Source of the DNA: Trichopria drosophilae
Lineage: Eukaryota > Arthropoda > Insecta > Hymenoptera > Diapriidae
Direction of reading: 5' to 3'
DNA: 64,000 nucleotides
Assembly: GCA_030407085.1 (NCBI GenBank)
Contig: CM059586.1
Location: 15,084,001 to 15,148,000, forward strand
Under the pieces are notes generated by a model. That model did no database searches and had not been told where the DNA came from. It saw only the letters and a list, made by a program, of their open reading frames with translations. The position numbers were made by a program, and so were the translations under genes. Each line of letters begins with the position of its first letter. Positions within the stretch are counted from its first letter, which is position 1. Positions 38,101 to 50,926 of this stretch are shown piece by piece.

Positions 38101-39684
38101 TCGGATTTTACGAGTAAAAACACGTAAGAATAACAGTTTTTACTAGTATACCTCCTTATTCAGATGGGAAAGTACACACGCAATTTTAATATTCTTTGAG
38201 GAATTGCATAAAATTTAGCGAACATGGAGATATAGCAAATTAAATACTAAGGATGAATCATTTAATACTATTTTCTATATAACCACCACGATTTATTTGT
38301 TAAAAACAACGACATTTGTATAATAACAAACACTGCTCTGTCCACCATCGATTGCAGGTATTGCGTTTGTAAAATACGTGCTACGGCGCCATTCAGGTAG
38401 CTGATTGGAACCTAGCATTCACATGTTTTCCAGAAACCGATCCTGGAGGGCCAGTTCAGAACTTGGTAAGAGGTTTAAAGTATATCCTGTATACAAACAT
38501 CTTATGGGACGAACTTTCAACTCTTCTCAAGAATCCGGAAATCCCATAAATCGTTTTGAGCATAGACAGGACGTATTAACCCTTCTGCAAGGCGACTAGG
38601 CTGAAATTACAGAACATGGCTAGCTGCAAGAAATCTCTAAGCTGATTAGGTCTAATCTCATTTTGTTCGGTTTGACTTATGGTAGATCGTATCTAAGATT
38701 GCAAAATATATTAATTATCAAGTGCGTCTTAAAGAGAACGTCTGTTTTCAAAATACGAATCCTGATTATGTACAAAAAATGTTCCTAGTAACGCCTGAGT
38801 CAAGTACTTGTAAAAAAAATGAGATATCCTCGAGTAACCGAAGGTAAATGCAATAAGCTGACGATTGGTTCACAAAACTGGAAAAACCAGACCGAAATTC
38901 GTCACTTATCAAGTACCCAGCAGAATTCTACATGTTTCGGTTGCAGGTCGAGGATTAGCAAAACATTCCAAAACGCCGAAAATCAGACCCGGAAATGCAT
39001 TTGATTAGCAAGAGTACTAAATGGGAAGCTTAAATCATAAATCATTGGTTTAGGACCATTTTCTGTCGACCACTTTGCGATCACATCTCAGTTCATGAAA
39101 AATACGTTTTTTCTTATTTAACTAATAACAGATTTACACAAATTATTTAATACAAATATTATCTACGAATATTAGAATGCCAAAAGTCTATTTGTTTTAA
39201 ATCCATTTGATGAAAAGAGTTTTTCCTGAATACAATGAGCCATTCTTTACGGTATTCACTATTTTTGTTTATATAACAATAGCATAACACGTTAAAAAGG
39301 CGGACCTAGAGACAGATTATTTTGTAAAATCTTCTTACCCCTATAGATACAGACGAAAACTGCAATAATTTATGACTGAGTATGAGAATGAATAGAATCA
39401 CACCCTTATAGATTCCTGGTAAAAAAAAATAATACAAATTTAGCGTTTATTGAAAATTCTAACGAAAACTCTTTGTTAATATACTGATAAAATATTATAA
39501 AATTTAAAATATTATTTTAGTTCGTGTATGAAATACTTGTTAATATTTGTTTGCAATACACATATAATTATTAACTATGGCATTTTTTCATTTTGTTCAA
39601 TCAAAATTAGAATTGATTTGGCGTATTTTAATGCCTCGTTAATTATAAAAATACATATTCTCAATAGTTTAGGAAGACGTACTC
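35126..39684. other. AT-rich intergenic, nothing recognised
   Basis: No supported gene. Frames at 36665-36903 (both strands), 38405-38599 and 38819-39004 lack domains. A small hairpin (CATGAAAT, T-run, ATTTCATG) lies at 37543-37566. Confidence 0.4.
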
Positions 39685-39960
39685 ATTGTCACGAGAAATT
39701 AATTTAAAAACCGAGCGCGTTGGTGCATAAAGCGGAGAAACCACGTGTTCGATTGAGATACGCAAGTTTTATAGAAAATAGTGAGAGCATCTTGAGAAAC
39801 ATATTCGACTGGTCGTCAAATTTAACAAATTTCTTGACTTTATTGTATGTAACTGTATTTCGCACAATAAAAAAATACGGGCGTAGCGTAATTTTTGTGG
39901 TGTTAGCGTAGTAAGCCAGAGATCCGAGTTCGATACTCCGTCGGGGCGTTTTTTCTAATT
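39685..39960 (+). repeat. Tandem tRNA-like SINE relic
   Basis: Two tRNA-like cores occur. One has GCGCGTTGGTGCATAAAGCG and GTGTTCGATTGAG (39715-39765). The other has TTAGCGTAGTAAGCCAGAGA and TCCGAGTTCGATACTCCGTC, and ends GGGGCG followed by six T (39901-39953), like a Pol III terminator. The second matches the minus-strand relic at 19185-19245. The 63-residue frame at 39720-39911 lies inside and is not a gene. Confidence 0.5.
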
Positions 39961-42900
39961 AAATATAGTATAAAGTACATACAAATATACTTAAAATATA
40001 AATAATATTAAAATTTATTAAAAAATAATTTGTCCATTTTTTAACGGAATATACACATGTAATGTACATCCATACATCTTTTGTTTTGTCCATTTTAAAT
40101 CCATAATTCATCTACTTTACGTCAGAATTTGGTCTCCTACTCGTCCGTTTTTTAATGTCCTTGGAACATTTGGTACATCCAAAGTTCGTCCATACGATCC
40201 TTCTTTCGTTTATTTTCCAAATTTAGTCCCGTCCAAAGTTGTACATAATACCAGTGATATTATTTAATTAAGACATTTGTTGGGCGATTCCACGCTGACA
40301 TAAGATTTTTACATCGTCGCATCGTTTTAGCAAATATGTTCATTTATATGCACTGAATAAACCGTTTTCCTGCTTTTTTTATTTTCCAAATTTGTTTAGC
40401 TGTCCTCAATTCAAATTTGTTTTCTCTTCGTTTAAAAACATGTGACACTATATCTTATTGTTTAATTACGGTAAATTATTTTTTAAAGTAATCGTAATAA
40501 AATTTAGTTTCGAAAAAAAATATATCATACTTTTTACAAATGACATTTTTTTTATAAAAAAACCTCCGAATTAATTAATGTTTTATCGTTATTATTAGAA
40601 GACAACTTTATATAAAAATATGAGCGATTGGAACTCGTGTAACTTACCATGTCAGAGTAATCTTAAACAATTAATAATAAAAGTATTAAACAAAATCAAT
40701 TGCAATTTGTATTTTTGTATAGACATTTTCGAGTTCCATTGATGAGACTTTTTCCAAACTTATTGGCGCCCGTCATGTAATTGACAAGATTCATTTTTAT
40801 CATTATAAACATTTTAAAAAGCGGTATTCTGTCTCTTAAGAAATTGACTGAAAATTTAAATCGGAGACAAGCAAACAAAGGGATATTTTAAAAACCCTAT
40901 GAATAGTTTTATTTTACGCATATCAAAAAACACAGATAATTCCGAGAACACATAAAATTTATGAGACGATATAACAATCTTTTAATCAGCTGGCGTCCAA
41001 TTTCTATACTAAATAACTTATCTGTACTGATTAAACTAAAAAAAAATCAGTTAAATAGGGACAGATAAAAAAAGGGAGGGGGAGTTGGCCCTCCTGTCAT
41101 TTTTGTCATCAGCAGGCACCTAAATCAACTAATGTACGGGGTAATTTGGAAAATTGAAACTTTCCATGGTAATTTATTAATTAATTGACATACAGCATAA
41201 TAACATTGTTTAAACACATGTTTTACATGACTTAAATTGTTACTTACAATTAGTTAAGTATAAAAGTAAAACAAATTTTACGATTTCGAATGTAATTGCT
41301 ACATGTCAATTTGTTTCATTTCGTATTTTGATTTTATATGATTAATACAAATAAATACTTTTTAAAATAACTCAGGTAGAAATTTGAATCGATTTGGCAC
41401 GATTTCATATACCCTCTATTTTCTAAATTCTCTATACTATCTAGGCAAGAAATGATCTCGATTTACAGTAGATGCTATCTTGTAAGTCTATAATTGTGCA
41501 ATAGGTTAACCACAAATCCTGTACTTAACTTTCAGGTTAATGCAAAACTGTTTTATTGCATGGTATACAGATATTCTAACTTCCTTGACACCAAACGCCA
41601 GTAATAATTTCTATAATCATGAAATCTGGATAACGCCAGCTTTTAGTTTCTACCTGAGCATTTGTATTAAATGTTTTATGTATTAAAATTCTTAATATAC
41701 ATATGCCATAACTTATAACTGAATACAAAAAATAACATATAGATTTTCATTTCACAACAAAAATTATTTTATATTATTAGTATAATAAAGATTACTATTT
41801 ATCCTGAGTCTTGAAGTGCAATTGTTATATAAATGCGACAAATCATAAACAAAATAACAGGATGAACTAGTACTACGTAACAATTTCATAACATCGGTTT
41901 AGAAGTCAGGTAGTTACATTAATAGTAACTTACATGTGTTTATTGATGTAATCTATAACGTAAGGAGAATATTACCTCAATACTGAAAGTAAATAAACAT
42001 ACATTCATACAGATTCGAAATATGGAAATACAGTGAGAAAGTTTTATTTCGGCAATGTCAAGGTTATTTGTCCTCATTTGCTTGTTTGATATTTCAATAA
42101 ATTTTGTAACTGGCATATTGTTTTCAAAGTTATTGTCATTTAATATGACATTAATAGTAACATTAAATGTGCAATAACAAACATTTGAACAAAAATTGTA
42201 ATGTGTACTGTTTTTATTTGTAAATTAAATGTTTTCCCAAAAAATAAATATGTTTGAGAGAGATAGAAAGTTTGGATCTAAACCACATAACCTCAAACCT
42301 GTACGTAATTATATTTGCAATACAAAAATGCTTTATTTTTATTACTATTAAGTGTTTTTGTACAACAAATTAGTAATGTCCAATGAGACATTTTGATTCA
42401 TTTTGAGAATACTTTCTTAGAAGATCCCTGGAGAAGATTCTTACACAATTCTTTTCTTTTCCTTAAAGTTCTTCTGGTCTGTTTTTTGGTGAAGCTATTT
42501 TTTGTTGGCTTTATCAAAAAACGATCATAAACCACTTTAAAAACGTGTTTCGTCCTTGAATTAGAATGGATTGTGACATTTTTTAGCCTTTTACAATTTC
42601 AGATGAAATTACGGCAAGCAATTATTCTGGTTTATTTATTCAACAACGGTGTTTCATTTAGAAAGAAAAATTAAGCTCATAGCAAATTTTTTTATTTTTA
42701 TTATTGCACTTTTAATCCCACTAAAGCATCCCCTTAAAACTTATCTAAAATTTTTAGAGCAATATACGAATACGTTTAGCCAAAGAAACGAAGTGTAATT
42801 TTTAAGTTTTATAATGTTATGCGTTGATATCAAGTTAAGAATCCGTTTTTATGTGATACGAATAACATTCACCACGTTTCGTTAACACGAAAACATATAT

Positions 42901-44599
42901 ATATCCTAAAGAAAACATTTCGGAACTCCAAACATTCCGCATCTTCAAAATGGTTCGTGTTATTCTAACAAAATTTGACGTCGACTTTGTAACTCCTGTT
43001 TCTGTCTTAAAATAGTCGTTTCGATGACTGTTTAGATGTGTCGAGAAAAATATATCTGTTTCTTAAATAGAATTTGAGTAATTTACAGTAACACCATTGT
43101 GTAATTTATTCGTAATCAACCTAAGTTTCAGGTGAACATCGTACCTGAAAGGTTTATATAAAATCAAATAGCACTGAAAGAAAAAATTACGAATATATTG
43201 GAGATTTATGTTGCAATTTGTATTTGTGTAATGTAACTTATGATAACACTTTGTTAAAATTTCGTAGTGAATGGGAGATATGATAAGATTATTTACTAAA
43301 GTAGTATATTCATTAATAATACAAAATAGAATCAAAAGGTGAAAATTCCCGTCATTTACAACTGAATACTGATTTAACTAATTAATTGTTGATCTAATTT
43401 ATACTACAGACACAAGAACTCGTAAGGACAATTTTACCAATAATGATTTTACCAATAAATAATAATTATTAAATTTAGAATTACAATTACAGATTTATAT
43501 TTAATACTATCCTATAGTTTATACGTGAGTTTTCAAGCATAAGCAAGATTATACCTATACGCTTTTCCTGACTATTTTGGTAATATCAAAAAATTTAGAG
43601 ATTTGGTCTTTCATACTCCACGCCTCTCACGGGCAAATTTTTTTGGTTTTTCCAGAATGAAGACACCTTTTCCTACATCTACAACTCTTAAGGTACATGA
43701 TACCTTTGGCTCCACAATGTAGCTTTTCAACCATTCTTAGACGCCAGTTTTATGGCCGATTCCACTTGAATCCGTGGAAAAGATTTTTTCTTCAGCTAAA
43801 ATTTCAGCTAAATTAAATTTTTTGATGGAGTAAAAAAAAAAGTTGAGTTTTTTAATTTCTCCATAAAAAAAGACTGCAAATGTAGGTCTTTATCGTACGA
43901 ATTCGGTATAAAAATTTCAAATTTAAAAAACAAGATGTTTTTGAAATATTCAAATTTTTTTGAAAAAATTTGTTGTTCGATTACGTCAATAAAAACAACA
44001 AATAAACATTAGTTTTTGTTCATTTTGAAGGGTTTTCAAAATGCTATGAACTTCTGAAAATGAAATATTTATACACATAATTTCGATTTAGTAATGTAAG
44101 TATATAGGAACGTCTTTTTTTACAAAAAAAATTCTAAAATGGAATTGTACCTAAAGGATTATGCATGCAAAAATACGATTTTCTTTCGGGATAAACCCAA
44201 AAAGTTTACAGCGAGTGAAATGCCAACAGTGCCTCGGCTGGAATTTCTGTCTATCTTTTCACTTAAACTGGAAAAACCATTTTGAAGGTTGAAGTGAGTA
44301 TACTAAAATTGAGAAGTAAATATTTTTACGGATTAAAAAATACTCTCCATTAAACTTTTTTCTCGCTAATATTCAAATAAATATTTCACTGAAAACATAC
44401 GTTTTTTCTAATTTTTTATTTAATAATAATAGTTGGAATTTTGTTCAAATTCTGGGAATTAACAGAATCGATCTTCGATTAACACCACATAGTTGTGGAC
44501 CAGAAATACAAGCAATAAAATGTAAATGCTTTAAATGTATTCAATCTATTCTTTGTCTCGTTAGTAAAAGATCTTAACACAAACAAGTACTTTTCCGTA
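39961..44599. other. AT-rich intergenic, nothing recognised
   Basis: Simple-sequence-rich DNA. GTCCAT-type words recur loosely at 40030-40250. No credible frame; the longest (43063-43335, minus) is AT-driven. Confidence 0.4.
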
Positions 44600-46110
44600 A
44601 GCATTACTTAGAAAATTGCGTGATACTTGTATGCGAACCCATAGAGGTCTCGACACCGGAAAATTCAGCTTTCGTGTGAAATCTCTATTTGGAATGCCAA
44701 CCATGCTCAACGAATTGCTTGGCCGCCAACCCAAGCACATGCCCGTTGAATGTATAGGTGAAAAACCTAGCAGGGCAAGCGTGCCATCGTTTTGACTGAG
44801 ACGTACGCCGACAACATGTGTAGCGAACCGACGACCCTCGTTTTGTACTGGAGAGAAAGTTTACGACTCCTTCACAAGAGGCAAAACTGGTACAAGATAC
44901 GCTTCGATGCCTATAGTCCTATTGTCCAGAATGCGATAAAATAGACAACGCGGGATTGTTTACTGTCGGACGGGCCAAATAAAAATCTAAAACGGTTCCG
45001 TTTTATGCCTCAAGGGCGCGTGGCTACGCGTGTCCGACAGCCTGCGTAAACTTGGGCCAAAAGTTTTCAAAATAATAAAACCGTAAAATCTTAGTCGCAG
45101 GTATTCCAAAAAACAATTTCGGCGCCTTTTACGACGTTTAAGCGTGCGTTCAAACTAAAAAAATGCCGTCCCAAATTCATCCGGAGTTGCGCTCGTAAAT
45201 GTTAGGTTATTGTATCGTAATTTTACAAGTTGCACGGTACTGACCGTTTTAAATTAAAACATTCACGCTTTACCGTTGCAGTAGATGCGCGGTGCAACGT
45301 TTCGTTTGAAAACCCACTGTTTGGTGATCCTGAAGACGTCTTTGGGACGATATGTGATTAATTCGTCCAGTTATTTACTGGGAAGTAAATTAAATATCTT
45401 GACAAAAAGATAACGGCTTAATCGCTGCTATAAATTAGGAGCATGAAGTAATGATTGTCCCAGCGATGAAATGAAGTCAGTGGTGGAAATCATTAACAAA
45501 CTTGCCCTCGAGTATAACCGGCACCCCAGACTGTTTTTAGTATCCACCCCGTGTTGCGGAGCGCGATTATTATTTATGATATCGCCGACTAGTCGCCCTG
45601 TGTGCGTAATGCACATTTTATGCGAATGCGCGTGTCCATGCTGACTATCTCCCCCACAACCACCGCTAAGCGCACTCACGACTCGAATCATCCATCAAAT
45701 TTTTTCCCGCAACAAAAGTTCTCTTTACTATTTACGCTTTGTCCACGTCTTGGTCAATTATCTTTCCTTATTCCACGATAATTACATCTCGAAAGGACCC
45801 ACTGGAGAGAGATCATCGCTTGCTTGTTTTTCCCTCGTTTTCTTTAAAGCCGTTAAACGACGTCTCATTCTTTGAAACCAGATCCTTCTTTCAAATGGTC
45901 GAAAAGTAGCATTAATGAAAACACACACGACCGGGGCTTCAAAAAGAAGGGGATAAACAGAAAAGGAAGAAACGAGAGGGAGACTTAGAGGCAGGAGTAA
46001 TGAGATAAGAGGAGAGAGACTGGGTAAATGCTCGTATATGAGAAGCTACGAAGGGTTGATTAATCGTCACAGATGCGAAGCTTTACGAAAGAGACGTCAC
46101 TATTGCAAGA
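44600..46110. other. GC-richer upstream block, 2-4 kb before ftz
   Basis: The sequence is unique and less AT-rich, apart from 44930-45160, which carries TTTTATGCC/GCGTAAA-type repeat wording and a CTGTCGGAC / GTCCGACAG inverted pair. The 87-residue minus frame 45428-45691 has no domain. Position and composition make this a candidate for upstream ftz control DNA, by loose analogy with the Drosophila upstream element. Confidence 0.25.
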
Positions 46111-46321
46111 AATGACCAGTATTGTTTACTAGACCTGGTGCATATTCCATTAGGTGACATAAAATGAATTGCAATGTTGTCAACATTCCATTGATAGACA
46201 ATTTTTAAACTTAGAGTGACGGCATGAGACGTTATCAGGCCTAAAAAGCTAGAATCTGTTGATGAATAAATATATGAGTTGAGTTTTTTAACTTTTATGA
46301 GAAATAGAGAAGGAGGAAGAG

Positions 46322-46350
46322 AAGGAGAGAGAGAGAGAGAGAGAGAGAAC
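46322..46350 (+). repeat. GA microsatellite
   Basis: A run of GA dinucleotides about 25 bases long. GAGA-type tracts can bind Trithorax-like factors in insects, but none is shown here. Confidence 0.9.
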
Positions 46351-47699
46351 AGGAAAGAGAGCGCTAAAGTATCTAATTTTTTAAAGAAACTAAAAGAATC
46401 TTAGAATAACTTTTAAAATTAAAGAAACAATCAAGCAATTTGGAGATCTAAATAGTAACAAACTATAACTAACAAACTATAGTATTGTCTGATTGAATCA
46501 TATTCCATGAGCTGACACAAAGCAATGATATCAACCAGTTCTTAATTAAAGAAAGCTTTAGAATTTTCTAAATACTGCAACAAAGTAACAAATCTAATCG
46601 TTAGTTTTAAATTAATAATAAAAGCTCTAAATCAGCAGTTGAGTCTATTAATTTAATTTTATTGAGTCAACAGATTTATTAAACATTAATTTCACCACGA
46701 AATGTAATTTAGAAAAGTGAAATTGCTCAATTTTGAAATAAAGCTATGTGATAACCATATTCTAATGCAAAATCGTTAGAATTTTCTAAATTTTGTTTAA
46801 AGAGAGAGAAGAGAGTTCTCTGGTTTAAAGAACAGTAATATGGCATTGACTTTTTTAACTTTCCGATTTTTTTGATTGCGGAACGGAATTCAGTAAAGTT
46901 TGATGAAATATCCAACATTGTTTACTAAAACGACGTTTCAAATATATATTTTTATTAAATGAAAGCGTTAGAATTTTCTACATTTTTTAAAGAAACAAAA
47001 TAAAATTCCAAAGAAATTTTTAAACTAAGAGAAGTAATAAGATCATTTGAAGGTTAAAATGCAACAATTTTTGTGTATAATACCTGAATCGAAGTGTTAA
47101 ATTTTGACGAATTCCTAGATTTTTAAACAATCGCTATATTTTGAAATATATAATAAGAAAATTATAAAGACATGTCCAGCACACTAGATAGTAGCATCTT
47201 TTAGCGAATTTTAATGTTAACATATTGCTATTAAAAGGTAACTTTCTAAAATGTTATATTTCTTTATAAATATTGGAAAGTCCATTTCGAAACGGAGCAA
47301 TAGTTAAAACATCTGTGAATTTCTGAAAATTAAACATTTCATTCTGGAGTGAAAGTGTTGAATACCTTAGTTTAAAAACTACTTTTAGAATTTTGTTTCG
47401 TTTTTTTTACTGAAATTAAACGAATTATTGCAGTCTGTGACATTTTTTCAAGAACTGATAATGTTAGATGATTGAAAATAATATTTTGTTCTCAGCAACA
47501 ACATAAATACAGTACAAAATCAACAAGTAAATATAAACAATTGTCATATATTGAAAAAATATTTATATTTAATAAAGTACGATCAAAGCGAAGTTATTGA
47601 CGTAAATATTATTAATTTAATTAATTATTAAACATAATTCTAAAATAATTTTCATTGCTTTTTCTAATGAAGACATCATATTAAACTATAAAGGTTATT
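46351..47699. other. AT-rich flank upstream of ftz
   Basis: Homopolymer-rich unique DNA without recognised features. TTAGAATTTTCTA-type words recur at 46557, 46778 and 46969, perhaps a decayed repeat. Confidence 0.35.
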
Positions 47700-48284
47700 T
47701 CGTTCATTTAAAACGAACAGATCACAACCGTGATTGAATTGACAATAAGCAAAAAGAAAAATTAGACTCAGGGGCGCAGAGTGTTGCCCTCGAGAATTTG
47801 CTGGATTCGGTCATCGGCGTTGGTCGCCAATATATAACTTTCGTATCAATTGTACCGAATAGTGGGAGGGTTATATCTCGGCAGAGAAACGGGGGTGTTT
47901 TTCTGACAGCTGATACGAAATCACCCCCGAGGATCGCAGCAGCACGCGCGTACCCCCTCATTGCATTGAAGAATGTACAGCGGGAGGTGCCAAACTTAGA
48001 GAGGCAGGGGTAGATGTGCCCCCTCCACCTACTTGTCGTACTTGCATAGATGGCACAAACCGGTGAAAGTTTTTCGGGGGGCCCATTGGCACGCGCTTAG
48101 AGAACCCTCTGTAGTACTCGGACCCCAAAGCTTGCAATCGGAACAGTGACACAAATCATTCTCATTGTAGTCGTCGTACCGGCCGAGTGCAGCAGAACGA
48201 TTCCTTCTCTTCAGAAGCGAAGAGCCTCGTGACTGGTCAACACGTCAGGATAAAGTCGTCTCCGAGTTCGTCGCAATATATTTG
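47700..48284. promoter_or_regulatory. GC-richer proximal upstream region of ftz
   Basis: Base composition rises here against the very AT-rich DNA at 46.3-47.7 kb, and runs of C and G appear (for example around 47900-48070). The open frames on both strands here (such as 47798-48013 and 47958-48152) show no protein features and look like by-products of that composition. By analogy with the proximal regulatory element of Drosophila ftz, this is the most likely place for promoter-near control, but no individual factor site is claimed. Confidence 0.3.
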
Positions 48285-48351
48285 CAGTTAGTTTCAGTTC
48301 GTCGTGAGTATAGATTCAAGTGTGATTTGAAAAAGTGCATTAGTGATAAAC
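48285..48351 (+). promoter_or_regulatory. Candidate ftz core promoter and 5' UTR
   Basis: A TTTCAGTTC sequence (A at 48296) matches the insect initiator TCAKTY. It would give a 5' UTR of about 56 bases before the ATG at 48352, similar in length to the short Drosophila ftz leader. No TATA box stands at the expected -31 position. A CGTCGTG sequence follows the initiator directly but is too close to serve as a downstream promoter element for it. The placement is inferred from motif match and distance only. Confidence 0.35.
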
Positions 48352-49069
48352 ATGGCGAGTCAGCGATATTACCAGTGTCCTGATGGAACTTACTGGCCTC
48401 ATCCACCTATGAGCCAATATGATTATCAGTCTGTGGCGTATTCAGCATATCAACAACAGCAGATACATAGTACTTCATACACGTATAATAATCAACCGAC
48501 ACAAAGAACATCACAGACTATTCTGGAGACAGTACTAAGGCATGGAAGAAGCGCGATTAATGGATATGTGCATCCGCACATCCAACCGGTATCTCCTGGG
48601 GGGTATCAAACACCCCCTTACACACCATCGCCGACAGACACGCGATCTCCAATATTGGAAAATCACATACACAGTGATACTTCTGAAGACGGAATGCAGA
48701 TGGGTTCTGCAAGTGCTCAGCAACATCAGTACCATCAAAACTATCAAACTTACGCTGTGTCAATACCAAGTACTTCTTCAGGATCTGGAGTAACTTATCA
48801 AATGTCTCCAAGCAGTACGTATGAGGATGTTAACGGTGCAGGCTATAGCGTCAACAACAATCTCAGCCCCAACCATCCTAATATCTACAATACCGCCAAC
48901 ATCAGCCCCAACCAGCATCATGGCAATACCAACACCGTGCAACAATCAAACAGTAACCAAAGTGAAAGAACTATAACTAGTTCAAATACAGCAGCAAACA
49001 ACCGCACTCAAAATGAAGCATCAGAAGAAATAGTCAGTTACCCGTGGATGAGAACGAGAGTCGAAAATC
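48352..49069 (+). CDS. ftz: fushi tarazu-like Hox protein, exon 1 (N-terminus and YPWM motif)
   Basis: This exon encodes residues 1-239 plus the first base of codon 240. The ATG at 48352 sits in a good insect start context (AAAC before it, G after it), and an in-frame TGA lies 24 bases upstream at 48328, so it is the first in-frame ATG. The N-terminus is rich in Tyr, Gln and Ser. Residues 58-62 read LETVL, a near-match to the LxxLL motif by which Ftz binds the nuclear receptor Ftz-F1. Residues 87-100 are rich in TP and SP steps, as in other Ftz proteins. The Hox hexapeptide YPWM, which contacts Extradenticle, is at residues 230-233. The exon ends at a GTAAGT donor at 49070. Hox proteins are nuclear DNA-binding regulators of segment patterning. 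The ftz assignment is inferred from motif combination and the homeodomain; another diverged Antp-class paralogue is the main alternative. Confidence 0.85.
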
Positions 49070-50327
49070 GTAAGTTTCATTTATTTTCTATCATTACTTT
49101 ATTACACACTCCATAATACGTTCATTTTCTCAGTTGCTCAATGGCTCCACCTTTATCGCAGATCGTGTTAAAGTCGTGAAAACAGTAGAAATGTAAAAGG
49201 ATTTATTTTACCAATTTCTTAAGTCCACATTTTAGTTGTTATAAATTAATACTGTAATGTTCAAAGGATGGCCAAGAGGGTGCCATAGTTAGATTTTGCA
49301 TACGTAGTCACGTGGAACGCATGTAAACTCTAATTCGAAATTAAAAGTCGAGTACTTAAATATGTATGAATTTAATTTGTAATATACCATTCAGTTGTAG
49401 AACATCGTAAACAAATTGCACGTTGTGAAACTAGGACGCAAAATAGCATATTATCTCCCTAGGCAGCAAAATAGTACACTATCTCCCTAGGGAGAAAAAT
49501 AACATACATTCTCTCCCATGGAGCAATATAAATATAAATATCGGGAACTGCTTAAATGTACTGAAAGTAAGAATATGTCACTTTCTATGCATGTAGGAAG
49601 AAATCAGTAATTTTCGATACAAGAAGGGGCGTAAAAGTTTTTTCTAACAAAAAAATCATTTTACGCACACTGCAACATAGTAGTAAATTTCTCACCACGG
49701 GGAGAAAAATAGTCAAGTCCTCCTCACGGGCAAGCATGTGGAGAATGCTTGTCTGATTTAATTCCCGAAGCTTGAATACGATTTTTCTGCCTAATGCACC
49801 GAAAGCGAGCATCCTAACCGAGCGTAGCGAGGTTATAATATGTCACTTGCGGTGCATGTAGGAAGAAAAATAAGCTGCTCCCCATCCTGAGCGCAAAATA
49901 TCATTTTTCTTCCAATACTATGAAAATAGTATGAGCAACAAGGGATCATAGGTGTTTGTAGACTCATAAGAAATGCCGTTCTGGCTTCGTTCGGGTATTA
50001 AACTCGCACTCGTCGGCAAATACCTATTTTGGTCCCCAGTTGCACAATCTACTATTATTCCCTGATATATTTATTTTGCTCCCTTGGCAGAGAATGTGCT
50101 ATTTTACTTCCGTTATATGAGGAAGAAAATAAAGAAAACCCATCTTCAATTACTGATATGTATTGTGATGTCCATTTGCATTTTCTAGCACAGTTACTGA
50201 CAAAAAGTAACGAATGCAATGTACGATCCGATTTAAAGAGTCAGAGTAATGAGATCTCTTTATGATTCCTTTCTGCCCTAAATCGAAAATATATGATTAT
50301 TAAATAACACATTACATTCATTTGTAG
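49070..50327 (+). other. ftz: ftz intron (phase 1)
   Basis: The donor GTAAGT at 49070 and the acceptor TTTGTAG ending at 50327 join a single C to GG, giving an Arg codon (residue 240) and keeping one open frame across the junction. An intron between the YPWM motif and the homeodomain is the usual position in Antp-class Hox genes. The middle of the intron (about 49430-50110) is repetitive: it holds direct repeats built on a CTCCCTAGG core and TTTTACGC motifs that also occur elsewhere in the window. Open reading frames inside the intron show no recognisable protein. Confidence 0.85.
49430..50110. repeat. Dispersed repeat inside the ftz intron
   Basis: GCAAAATAGCATATTATCTC-CCTAG and two further near-copies follow one another at 49440-49525. 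GGGGCGTAAAAG and ATTTTACGCAC occur at 49625-49670, and CCGAGCGTAGCGAGG at 49818. The same vocabulary is found at 27-28 kb, 8.3-8.5 kb and 57.5-57.8 kb, so this is an inserted repeat and not intron-specific sequence. Confidence 0.6.
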
Positions 50328-50883
50328 GGGGAACAGACACTCCGCCAGAAGAGAGAAGAAAGAGACAAACTTATACGCGTTTTCAGACTTTGGAATTAGA
50401 GAAAGAATTCCACTTAAATCGCTACTTGATGAAATCGCGCCGCGTGGCCCTTTCAAGGTTAACCAATCTTTCGGAAAGACAAATAAAAATATGGTTCCAG
50501 AATAGAAGAATGAAGGCGAAAAAGGAGGGAGGTGGCATCCTAAACGTTAGGAGGCCAGCACGGGAAGAAGTTACTAGGCCGACTGCTATATCACCAATTA
50601 TGTCAGGTGAACATAGTCATCTACCAAGGGCTGTACAAGAAGTTAATGCTGCGATATTATATCAACAAAATATCGATCGCGCTCAAGCACATCCGCAGCA
50701 ACAAGCTCAAGCACTTCAGCAGCAACAACAGGCGCAAGTACTCCAGCAGCAACAAGCGCAAGCGCTACAGCAGCAACGGGCTCAAGAACTTCATCGGCAA
50801 CAAGCGCTAGAACTCCAACGGCAGCAAATCATGTACCAAGCTTCATACGTAGGTTACAATCAGCAACAGCAACAACAACAACG

Positions 50884-50926
<43 letters not shown>

